From Circinella minor (taxonomy: Eukaryota; Mucoromycota; Mucoromycetes; Mucorales; Lichtheimiaceae), in assembly GCA_016758965.1 (NCBI GenBank), contig JAEPRB010000293.1, forward strand, positions 1 through 45,353: a DNA stretch of 45,353 nucleotides, written 5' to 3'. Made by a program: the position numbers and the translations under genes. Positions 23,714-32,401 of the stretch are shown one piece after another (within the stretch, counting starts at the first letter, position 1; each line of letters starts with the position of its first letter). The notes under the pieces were generated by a model. It saw only the letters and a list, made by a program, of their open reading frames with translations. It was not told where the DNA came from and did no database searches.

Positions 23714-25474
23714 ATGGCGTTTCCTGAATTACCTTCCGAAATATGGCATTCCATCTTTTCGAAATTAACTTTTCGCGATTGTATTCGATGTACAGGTGTA
23801 AACCATAATTTACGTTCCGCTGTATTTGGTTGGGATGGATTATGGCATGAAATTTCGAACGAACAAGGGTATGACCATATATCCAGATTACGACCTTACA
23901 TGTCATACTTTAATAGCCATGCGGTACAGCGATTTCGCCTAAATACACATTCCGATCAGCAGCTGTTGCTAAGTGATAAGGTTGTCAATGCTATGGCAAC
24001 TGTTAATTTCTTAATCGAGTACAATTGTAACAATATCAAAGAAGGTAGTACAAAGAAATATCCCGTTATGCATCATTCATTATTATCTAATACACATTTA
24101 TATATTTATATATTTATATCATTAGGAGTTTTAGTTATTGACTTCTGGCCAACATCAATATTATACAAGATTTCTTCAATCTGTCATCATTCCTTAACAC
24201 GACTAGACCTCTTATGCATTGACAAACTTACTATGGATACATACATGATTCCAACGTTAGTTTTAAGACATCTACCTCATCTTATCACCTTTGCTTATCG
24301 CGCAGTTGTTACTCAAATTGACGAATTTGTTGATGATGAACCTTGGTGTTTATTTGAGCCACCCATTAACCTAATTCATCGGAATCTTACTGAATTGGTC
24401 ATTGAAATGTTTGGTAATGGACGGCCTATTTCGATGCATTTACTTTTACGATTGCTACCCAAATTACAACGTGTGAGTCTCAATGCTTTGGACTGTAGTA
24501 ATGCCAATGCCACAATGCATACTTTATTACACCATTGTCACGATATTGAAATTGTCGAGATTCATGATGGTCAAGACGATAATTTTCGCTGGGATAATAT
24601 ATTATCTCGACAGTTACAACAAGAACAGAAAAGAGGAGAAAAGTCTCTTGATGACGTTGGCAACAGTGATCGCCTTTATACTATTATTAGTGGTGGACTT
24701 CAATACCTAGTCGTCGATGGTGATGAACGTTTCCTTAATGTCAATACTTTACAACCTATCATTACAAAGTATCAGCACACTTTACGAATGTTGCGCATCA
24801 GGGGTTACGAGCCGATTACTCGGTTGCTGCTTTCCCAACAATGCATCAGTCATCTCACATTCTCACAGCTACACAGTTTGATATTGGTCAACCTGGATCA
24901 ACCACCCCCTGAAATGCTTTCCACTCTATCCGAAAATTTTTGTACATTTCTTCGTCAAACTAAAGGTGCCTTGGAAAACATCAACTTGTCTGTAGCCGAC
25001 CTAATGAACGATACCGTATTAGATTGTCTTGCACACCAAGAATTAGAATGCTTGACCTATCTTCGTCTCGCCAAATCCTCAGTCTTATCTGATACTGGGT
25101 TTATCCGTTTTCTCCAATATCCTGGTATTGGAAAACAATTAAAGAGTCTAGACCTAAACGAAATGGATTTGCTCACCGGTAAAATACTCCATACTGTTGC
25201 CGAGCGTTTGACATCAGTGGAAAAACTAACCATTACCGGATGCAAACGAATAGGAATTGGTGAATTACAATTATTTTTCAGCCGTATACATCTTTTGAAA
25301 TGGTTGCATTTGGTATGCTTTATCGAAACAGAAGAGTGTCCACAACAAATGATTGATTATATCGTGGAACAATTGAAAAACAAGGCTATTGAATGGAAAT
25401 TTGTTTTGAAAACAAATTCAAATGATAATCACCCACCGTCTGTTTATCGGGTGTTTACCTCAGATGGCGTGTAA
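23714..25474 (+). CDS. F-box / leucine-rich-repeat protein
   Basis: The N-terminal residues FPELPSEIWHSIFSKLTFRD followed by CIRCTGVNHNLR form a clear F-box, which docks substrate receptors on Skp1 in SCF ubiquitin ligases. The rest has repeated leucine-rich segments (LTRLDLLCIDKL, LTELVIEMFGNG, LKSLDLNEMDL, VEKLTITGCKRIG), fitting an LRR substrate-binding arm. The frame is open throughout, but 24045-24125 is very probably an intron: GTAGTA donor, TATATCATTAG acceptor, 81 nt, AT-rich, and encoding an odd Tyr/Ile-rich segment. Splicing joins 23714-24044 to 24126-25474 as KEG-VLVIDFWPTS and gives 559 residues. The target protein cannot be inferred. Confidence 0.85.
   Translation: MAFPELPSEIWHSIFSKLTFRDCIRCTGVNHNLRSAVFGWDGLWHEISNEQGYDHISRLRPYMSYFNSHAVQRFRLNTHSDQQLLLSDKVVNAMATVNFLIEYNCNNIKEGSTKKYPVMHHSLLSNTHLYIYIFISLGVLVIDFWPTSILYKISSICHHSLTRLDLLCIDKLTMDTYMIPTLVLRHLPHLITFAYRAVVTQIDEFVDDEPWCLFEPPINLIHRNLTELVIEMFGNGRPISMHLLLRLLPKLQRVSLNALDCSNANATMHTLLHHCHDIEIVEIHDGQDDNFRWDNILSRQLQQEQKRGEKSLDDVGNSDRLYTIISGGLQYLVVDGDERFLNVNTLQPIITKYQHTLRMLRIRGYEPITRLLLSQQCISHLTFSQLHSLILVNLDQPPPEMLSTLSENFCTFLRQTKGALENINLSVADLMNDTVLDCLAHQELECLTYLRLAKSSVLSDTGFIRFLQYPGIGKQLKSLDLNEMDLLTGKILHTVAERLTSVEKLTITGCKRIGIGELQLFFSRIHLLKWLHLVCFIETEECPQQMIDYIVEQLKNKAIEWKFVLKTNSNDNHPPSVYRVFTSDGV
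24045..24125 (+). other. Probable cryptic intron, 81 nt and stop-free
   Basis: The segment starts GTAGTA, ends ATTAG, has a length divisible by three and contains no in-frame stop, so plain ORF calling includes it. It encodes HLYIYIFISL-type sequence that interrupts two otherwise continuous LRR-like segments. The intron is inferred; retention would add 27 residues. Confidence 0.7.
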
Positions 25475-26219
25475 ACATATAAAATACAAACAACAACAGC
25501 AAAATACACAAACACAAACGCACACACACACGTGTAGTATATTTGTGCCATAATGCAGTACATAGTTTTCTACCCTTTTTTCCGTATGTTTTTTGTAACA
25601 TTATTATCAGTAGTAATAAATAGTACAATAATAACAGTAGTACTTATAGTTATTTTATATAGTCATCATGTTTTTTTAACCTACTGGTTAATAGCTGTCG
25701 ACATATTAGAATAATGTTGAAATAATTAACATGAGATAGTGTTTTGCTTACTGATATTCTATGATACAGTATATTTATGCCAAACAAAAGAAAGTTTCCC
25801 ACAGCTTCTTATGTATTTTATGCTCATCGATCGGATAATATATTATCTTCATATATATGGGAATCGTAAAATAATGGAAATGAAAGGTTTATGATTGACT
25901 TTTTTGTACGTAACCACTTTGTGAGTATAAAATATTCCAGTATAAAAAAGATCCTAATACAAGTGCGTATTTCATATATTTGGGTCATTACACACATGCT
26001 TTTTACAATAATGTATTCTGTTTCTATGTTCGTATCCTTTGATAAAAAACAGTAGTAATATCAATTTATACTTAAACTGAGAGTAAATTACTTTTATCAT
26101 TGCATGTAATGAAAGTTGAAAATTGGGGTCGATCGTCCTAATATAGAAATTGCATGACTTTATTTATACAACAAACAAACGAGAAATCGGGCGAGATTAC
26201 TGTTTTTGGGAAAAAAAAT
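25475..26219. terminator. 3' flank of the F-box gene; otherwise empty
   Basis: AT-rich DNA follows the F-box stop: a short CA-rich stretch (25495-25535), then long AT-rich sequence with AATAAA-like words. No open frame with recognisable features and no RNA gene was found up to the LINE insertion. Confidence 0.45.
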
Positions 26220-27065
26220 CATTATTCAATATTTTTTTTTTTTTTTTATGGAGGTGAGTAACCTCAGTAATAAATATTTATTAGCAGCTCCGCATACCAC
26301 AGGCAGTGGCGGACTGTGCGTTAACAGGGGAGACAAGATTAAAATGGAAAGAACTCAATATATAGATATATATTCAATGTACGTCTAATGTACAGAGAAT
26401 TTTTTTTTTTATAATTTTAGAATTAAAGAAAGAAAATGTGTAGAATTATTATATGGAGTGTCGGAAGCGTACGATTGAAGAAAAAGCACGAGACACGACC
26501 AAAGTTGGAATAAATGGCTCGTCATAAAAGATGAACCGATAATAAGCATTCCAAATAGCCTGAAAGATGCAGGCGACATTAGTTGGGATATGAGTGTGTT
26601 AATAAAGCAGGTTGGTGGAGAAATCAGTATTATCTATAGTAAGGTTGCGTAATAGTGCAAGAATGGCTGGAGAAGCAGGATCAGCATATCGTATTCGACC
26701 CCATACAAGTTGCCAAATTTCATATTTGTAAGGACATCCAATGATGAAATGGTCCGTGGTATCAATACTGGAATTACATAGATCACAGATAGGTGTTGGT
26801 GCAGTTGAAAGCTGAAATTGGTAACGACGTGAAGTAGTAGCAAACGTATTATGAAGTGTGCGGTACCATATGTTCCTCGCAGTGTGTTCCATCGGCCAGG
26901 CCCAGAACATAGACCATTGTTTTTACTGGATATTGTAGGTATACTGTGATGAGGTAGGTGACAGATGCTCCGGTACATCTTGGTTTTCCATTCAATTAGA
27001 GTCTGTGATCATCGGTGGCTGATAGGACGAGCATCCAGTAATCCAGGAGAGCATTATTCAATATT
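26220..27065 (-). mobile_element. 5'-truncated LINE (non-LTR retrotransposon) with target-site duplication
   Basis: A perfect 14-bp direct repeat, CATTATTCAATATT, lies at 26220-26233 and 27052-27065. The element between them ends, on the minus strand, in a poly(A) tail (plus-strand T run at 26232-26247), as expected for target-primed reverse transcription. Reading leftward from about 26910, the frame encodes a zf-RVT-type segment, PTPICDLCNSS - TTDHFIIGCPYKYEIW, the Cys/His cluster near the C-terminus of LINE reverse transcriptases. It continues through VACIFQAIWNAYYRF to a stop at 26449-26451. A TAA at 26599-26601 and 5' frame breaks make it dead. The 3'UTR (26248-26400) has an internal A10 run and is shared with the copy at 30163-30320. 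Confidence 0.85.
26449..26978 (-). pseudogene. LINE reverse-transcriptase C-terminal fragment
   Basis: This is the remnant of the retrotransposon ORF2 C-terminus inside the truncated LINE. WAWPMEHTARNIWYRTLHNT precedes the C-x2-C - H - C zinc-finger-like cluster. One in-frame TAA (26599-26601) splits it, and the upstream part (above about 26930) is in another frame. The polymerase palm is absent because of the 5' truncation, so it cannot be functional. Confidence 0.75.
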
Positions 27066-27559
27066 AGGGGTATTCAATTATAGAATGGAAAACTTGAAAA
27101 AAACTCAGTTCACTCTTAACAATCACGAGAAATACACCACCTATCAAAAGAAACCCCCCCCCCAACTTTTAAATGAAAACAATGCCTTGCCACCATCGAA
27201 AAAAAAAGCCTCAGCGATCATTAGGAAAAATCGAATATAGTATACGTATAAAACTTAATATTGTTTGCATACACATGAAGTGAAAGGAAAAATTATTATG
27301 TAACCCTTTTTTCTTTTTAGGAAAGAAGAAAAGATATCAAATGTCTTGGAATAAAGTCTTGGGTGAACTGGATGAAATAAAGGGTTGAGGGAATAAAAAG
27401 TAATAAAAAACTATACATTTTTTCTTTGTCATTATTGTTGGTTGATTGATTGATTATTGGTATATATGAAAGAGATAATATATATATATAATATCAAGAG
27501 ATATAGAAAAGGTATAGATATATGCGCATGAAAAAAAAAATTAGGTATAAGAAAAATTA
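27066..27559. other. Spacer between LINE copy and LRR pseudogene
   Basis: AT-rich sequence with a C9 run near 27156, a GATT repeat at 27441-27455 and a short AT microsatellite. It presumably contains the former terminator of the LRR gene, which ends at 27560 on the minus strand. No gene is seen. Confidence 0.4.
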
Positions 27560-29397
27560 TTATGGATTATTACTATCAACTGTTGTTGTTGCTGTGGTAT
27601 TATTGTTTTTAGTTTTACCAAGGTCCATTTCTTGTAAAACTCGTAACCATTTCGTTCCAGCTTCACATCGCATAGATTCAATTTTACGTCGAAAGCTTTC
27701 TGTTGCTGGAGAAACAGATCGATGACGTTCTTTCTTTTCATCACTAGATGATCGACTGTGTCTTACTTTAGATCTTGATCTTTGTTTTTTGGACGATGAA
27801 GATGATATCGATGCTCTACGAGCCAATTGATCTTGTTCTAATTCGGCAACACGATGAACTACTTTTCTATCCCCATCTTCTTCAATTTCTTCTTTTTCTC
27901 CATTCATTTTCTTTTCTATTTGTTCTGGATCATCATGAATCACTTGTTGTTGTTCTTGTTGTTTTGATTTAATAATTCGTTTTGCCTTTTTACTTTTTGC
28001 TCTTGCTATTTTTACTTTGGATAATGGTTTATGTCGTTCTGTCTTTGTTGGATCGGATTCTATTCCTCCTTCTTTTTTAGTTTTTTGTGCTACAATAACT
28101 GCTGTTGGTTCTGCTGTTGGCCATTGAGGTGTAATAACAGATGCTGCAGGTGCTTTATAATTATCTGTTGTAATAATAGATGCATTCACACATCGTCTTT
28201 CAGAAAATGTAGGCCCTGATCCATCTACGTAATTGTATATCAGTAGCATCGGCTTGTTTGAATAATGTAAATATATCAACTGGATAATCAGGCTAAAACA
28301 AAAGGATGAAACAAAAGAGGTTAGAATAATGTTTTATATTTTTTTATATGAGGCATATAATCCCATAAAATAAATTCCAATAATACAAATATATATAAGA
28401 AGGTTAACGCAACACAACATAATAATAAATAAACAAATAATAAACAAACTTACTTGTAAAATAGGAAATGGGTTACCCTGAACCCATGCATCTTCTAAAT
28501 TCGGAAGTGAAGTCAATTAGATAAGGCAGCTGGTGCATCGATTAATAAATTACTTGACAAGTTGAGATGAGTTACAGATTGTATTTGTTGTAAAGGTTAT
28601 TACTAATTACATCCGCTGCATCTTCCACATTTGCACCTTTCACCACCAAACTTATTAATTGATTTCGTAGTTGAGTTGTCCATCCTGTAATAAAGCTTGG
28701 AAGTATTCCTGATAATTCCAAAAAAGATAATGTTTTAAACGGTAATAAAGAAAGTAAAACAGAACCACTTTGAATTAAAGGTTGTTCATAATGTAAAATA
28801 GGTCGTTGACTACTTTTCGTTGTTGTATGATGTGGGTCCACCATCAAATTCATTTGAAGTTTAAGTGCTGATATACGCGCAAAAAAAAATATAAATATGA
28901 ACAATATCTTCATGTAATGGTTTTTGTTGTTCACTTTGTTGATTTGATTTTTTTTGCCAAAAATTCCATTCAGTAGAAAGAGATAGAGTGGACATGGTAG
29001 AGGCAATAGAACCTACTGACATGATAGAAGGAGCTGTTGTTCATCATCTACTGATGTTTATGTTTCAACGATACCATGTTCTGGTATTTCTCCTAAAAGA
29101 GATGGATCACCAATATCTAACCCTAAATTTTCAAATTGAACTAAAAGGAAATAATAATGATGAAGATCAAGAGCTAGTGTACATCGTGGTGGCATATAAG
29201 ATGTATTAGATAAAGCAGGTTGTGGTGGTGACGCGGCCATTAATAAATACATATAAGGGATTTGAACCCCATAAAGGGATGTCGGTGTATTACTAATTTG
29301 TTGTTGTTGTTGCTGTTTTAAAACTTTGACTTCTGGTTAGAATGTCATTAACCTTTTTATTATTATTATTGAATCCTCCTGTAAATAACGATGCCAT
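27560..29397 (-). pseudogene. Leucine-rich-repeat protein gene with about seven lesions
   Basis: The trail runs from an ATG at 29395-29397 to the TAA at 27560. It reads DLHHYYFLLVQFENLGLDIG, then leucine-rich repeats (SVTHLNLSSNLLIDAPAAL, LTSLPNLEDAWVQGNPF), then an LRR-cap-like PDYPVDIFTLFKQADATDIQ. The tail is basic and Ser-rich (RRASISSSSSKKQRSRSK) and ends after FRRKIESMRCEAGTKWLRVL. One intron is intact (GTAAGT near 28449 to TTTTAG near 28294). Continuity is lost near 29340 (shift), 29058 (TAA), 29035 (shift), 28885 (shift in a 9-base A/T run), 28597 (shift), 28518 (shift) and 28228 (shift). It resembles fungal LRR proteins of unknown function. Neighbouring intact genes argue against general sequencing error, but RNA data would settle it. 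Confidence 0.75.
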
Positions 29398-29711
29398 TGC
29401 TGTTGTTATGGCTGATACTATTACGTTTTGTTGTTGTTGAATAGTCTACTACAATAACAGGTATCCCCACCCGAATAGTCTAAGGCCAGAGCCCAGACCA
29501 AGCATATACAGATACCTCTTTACTCCCGGTGGTTATGACACAGGACATCCATGCCACATCCTATTCCCCCAACCCCTTCTTACCTTGATCCCAAGGAGAC
29601 CATCCGCCAGTATGCCTTCCTGCCAACCCTTGGTGTTATCTGTCGAGAGATGAGACATCTCCATCCTAAATGATTTTAATTCTATATGATCAATACCATT
29701 TCGATATATAT
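29398..29711. other. GC-richer island, origin unclear
   Basis: Between the LRR start and the next pseudogene, about 29460-29660 is markedly richer in G+C than the surroundings. The 10-mer GAATAGTCTA occurs at its left edge and again 34 bases further on. The minus strand has an open stretch (MSHLSTDNTKGWQEGILADG). It may be another transposon fragment; no family is recognised. Confidence 0.3.
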
Positions 29712-30428
29712 TTAGTGTAATAATATATAGTACCATTTAAAGTCGATTGCATCATTCTTCGGTGTAAATATAGTGTTGATTATATAAATTGTCGTTAATA
29801 AAGCCGCAGTGCGTTCTAAACATTTTAAAACCAGCAACACTTTTCGCGGAGCTTGCATCAAATCAATACTATCATAAAATTTAGTCATGATTAGTGAAAT
29901 ACACATATGCCACACGCCGAACTAATACATCATTTTAACATAGCCGACGACTTACAAATGACCGAGCAGTTTTTCTGAAATATGAAAGTCTTCATGTAGA
30001 CAATAGTCAAATTTATCTGGTGATACTGGGGACGTACGTATCGCTGTTTGCAGCGCATGTAACGATGGTGATGCATTCGATATGTTCCTTATATACTCTT
30101 TGAACACATCTGACCTATTTGTTTCCACTAAATCAAACTCCTTCTTCAATTCCTTCCGTTCAGTACATTAGACGTCCATATTGAATATATATCTATATAA
30201 TGTTCTTTCCATTGTAATCTTATCTCTCCTGTTACGCACACAGTCCGCCACTGCCTGTGGTACGCGAAGCTGCTAATAAAATATTTATTACTGAGGCTAC
30301 TCACCTCCATAAAAAAAAAATTCCTTCCGTTCACGCTTCGACAAATTCTTCTTCACTTCTTTCCGAACAACCTTATCATCAAAATTAAAAACATCCTTGA
30401 CGGACCTAGAACATTGTTCAGCAAAATC
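29712..30428 (-). pseudogene. Unrecognised gene interrupted by a LINE 3'-end insertion
   Basis: Two minus-strand exons can be read. The upstream exon (30428 down to 29956) encodes a basic helix (RKEVKKNLSKRERKELKKEF) and then SPSLHALQTAIRTSPVSPDK. A GTAAGT donor at 29950-29955 and an AG at 29869-29870 join it in phase to a second exon (29868-29712), HFIDLMQAPRKVLLVLKCLE, ending at a TAA. The insertion at 30163-30333 splits the upstream exon between RKE and LKK. Removing it with one duplication copy (171 nt) restores the frame. With it present, the frame hits TAG within nine codons. The 5' end was not found, since a TGA lies at 30429. The family is unknown. Confidence 0.6.
30148..30333 (+). 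mobile_element. Very short LINE 3'-end copy with 15-bp target-site duplication
   Basis: The direct repeat AATTCCTTCCGTTCA lies at 30148-30162 and 30319-30333. The 158-base insert between them starts GTACATTAGACG and ends CACCTCCAT plus poly(A). It matches the 3'UTR of the LINE at 26248-26396 at roughly 90% by eye, in the opposite orientation. It is an extreme 5' truncation of that LINE, or a SINE using the same 3' end. No pol III B-box was seen, which favours the truncated LINE. Confidence 0.85.
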
Positions 30429-31516
30429 TCAAATCAGCAAATATACGCGTTATGATTTGGCTAGTTTCATTTAGGAGACAGTAAACGGTTTAGGTTTTTT
30501 TTTTAATATATTTGACACTATCTAACAACAATAGAGAAGGAGGAAATAAGGGAAAAGAACAAATTTAGAAGTAGAAAGTATATACAAGCCGAGCTTTGGA
30601 ATCGCACACAGTCTCCAACTTTTCCTCCAGAACTTTTATTTTGAAACATCCATTTAAGAACTCAATAAATCATTTTTCAGAAAAACATTTTAACATTATG
30701 AAAAGTACTTTATCCGCATACTATCACAGCCTTAATAACAAGTATTTCATATTAAGCGCACGTACATATGAAATTCTATTTTTTTTTTGTTTCGTTTGTT
30801 TTTTTTTGTTACAGCTTGTACGTAAGAATTGAATCAATGAATATTTTAACTAAACACTTTGTATTTATCTTTGTATCTTTTGTAATAAATAATACGTTGA
30901 TTTCGTTAAGCTTGATTTTGCGATGTATCGTAACGCATCATGTGCATCAGAGATTCTTCCTATTATGGTTTGTGGAGAGTCTTGATAAAAAAAAAGGTGT
31001 CATCTATATAAAAGCGTCAATAGTATATCTCATACGTAAAAACTCATTTTTATTGCAGAACGCATGCTAGTTTAACTCTCCAAAAGGAATATATAAGTAG
31101 GACCATATAATAATATTGATTTATTATGATAAACAAGTGGCTTTATATAATAATGTGTGATACTTCAATTTGAAATTGGGTACATAAAATGATTTGTACG
31201 TTTGTGAAAAGAAAAGAGGAAAAGAAAATATATTATGATAATTTTTTTAGTGATTTTTTATCCAGTTATTGTCAGTAAAGGCGGCCCAAGTGAAGCTTGG
31301 TAACAGTTGAAATGATACTCATGTTTTATCGTTTGAATTAAAAGTTCGAAAATCATTTTAAGCATAAATCGAACTATAAAATATTATACTAAAAATATTA
31401 GTATTTTCTAGGTCCCTATTAAGAACATAGAGTTATAAATATTCCGTATATTTTGGTTCTACGTATTATTATCAAATGATGAAGAATAAATATAAGAGTA
31501 TATATATATATTACCC
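30429..31516. other. Intergenic region with no supported gene
   Basis: AT-rich sequence with poly(T) runs around 30780 and 30803. Plus-strand open frames (30596-31070) are Phe/Ile-rich translations of T runs. The promoter of the interrupted minus-strand gene should lie in its left part, and the terminator of the Gly/Trp-rich peptide gene just left of 31517, where an AT microsatellite occurs (31499-31511). Confidence 0.4.
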
Positions 31517-31750
31517 TTAATCTCGTCTATAATTATGCCCGCCTTCTCCGTAATGGCCGCCGTTCCAACCGTCACCATTCCATCCTCCACCGTTCCAACC
31601 GCCACAATTGCACCCACCACCGTCCCAGCGGCCATCACCAGAGTTGTGCCAAGATTCACGAACTTCATCAGCGTTGACAGATTGGAAAAGTGCGAGAACC
31701 AAGAAAAGAGCAATAGTACCACTGGTAAAGATAGAAAAAGTTGTTTTCAT
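31517..31750 (-). CDS. Small secreted Gly/Trp-rich peptide
   Basis: A 77-codon intron-less gene. Residues 1-27 form a textbook signal peptide: MKTT, a hydrophobic core (IALFLVLALFQ), then SVNA before DEVRES. The mature part of about 50 residues is dominated by Gly, Trp, Asn and Asp in repeats (DGGGCNCGGWNGGGWNGDGW), then GGHYGEGGHNYRRD. It has two Cys in a C-x-C and several His. A TATATAAA box lies about 70 bases upstream (plus-strand 31819-31826). Glycine-rich secreted peptides include wall-associated and antimicrobial types, but this one is not recognised. Metal binding through His, Cys and Asp is only a guess. The gene stands isolated, with AT-rich flanks. Confidence 0.75.
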   Translation of the reverse strand: MKTTFSIFTSGTIALFLVLALFQSVNADEVRESWHNSGDGRWDGGGCNCGGWNGGGWNGDGWNGGHYGEGGHNYRRD

Positions 31751-31818
31751 TGTTGCTGGTGTTATTCAATTACAATAATAATCTGTTAATTCAACTCCAA
31801 TGTCCATTTTTCATAGTA

Positions 31819-31826
31819 TTTATATA
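31819..31826 (-). promoter_or_regulatory. TATA box of the secreted peptide gene
   Basis: TATATAAA on the minus strand, about 70 bases before the ATG at 31750. The spacing suits a fungal TATA promoter with a short leader. Confidence 0.5.
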
Positions 31827-32401
31827 TTTTCTAATGATGGGTGATAGTATATACATACACTAGACATTTAATCATAATTATTCGATTCGTTTATCATACT
31901 CACGTTTAAATAAGTTTGAACATGGTAAAAAAGGAGCAGAAACCATGATTGTTCGTAAACCAAAGGGGATCCGAGAGTGTTTTATCGATCAACAATAGCT
32001 GCAGCATAAAAGTATATTAGCAGTATTTTCTTATAGATTAACTTCACCAGATGAAAACTTTTGACCAGGGGCTTTTATCACTGATTGATGATAAATATGC
32101 GTGATACATAATAAAGTGTAATACAATAATATCCGCAGCAAAACAAACATTTATACTTTTGAATATGTGATACATAAACATTATTTTCTTTTTATTCTTT
32201 GCTGCGGTGGTGCAACAGTAAGGATATAGTACTGGTCAAATATGTCATTTTAAAGAGAGAAAACTGCGCCTCTACCCTCTACCCATTCTATAATACCTAC
32301 TCCGCATAATTTTCAATGTATAAAATATCGCGTTTTTCGATACACTTTATCACTTATTAATACCCATATAACAACTCGATCGATCTATTTATTTTAGCAC
32401 C
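31827..32401. promoter_or_regulatory. Divergent spacer before the exonuclease gene
   Basis: The distal part of the region shared by the secreted peptide gene (leftward) and the NGL2-like gene (rightward). AT-rich; no gene or RNA seen. The NGL2-like start is preceded by TTTATTTTAGCACC. Confidence 0.4.

Noticed and set aside
29255..29285. B-box-like GGGGTTCAAATCCC on the minus strand
   Set aside because: It lies within the coding trail of the LRR pseudogene (SLYGVQIPYMYLL) and no acceptor stem or anticodon arm is present.
26229..30320. Inverted LINE-end copies read as terminal inverted repeats of a 4-kb DNA transposon
   Set aside because: Each copy has its own distinct target-site duplication and poly(A) tail, so they are two separate retrotransposition events.
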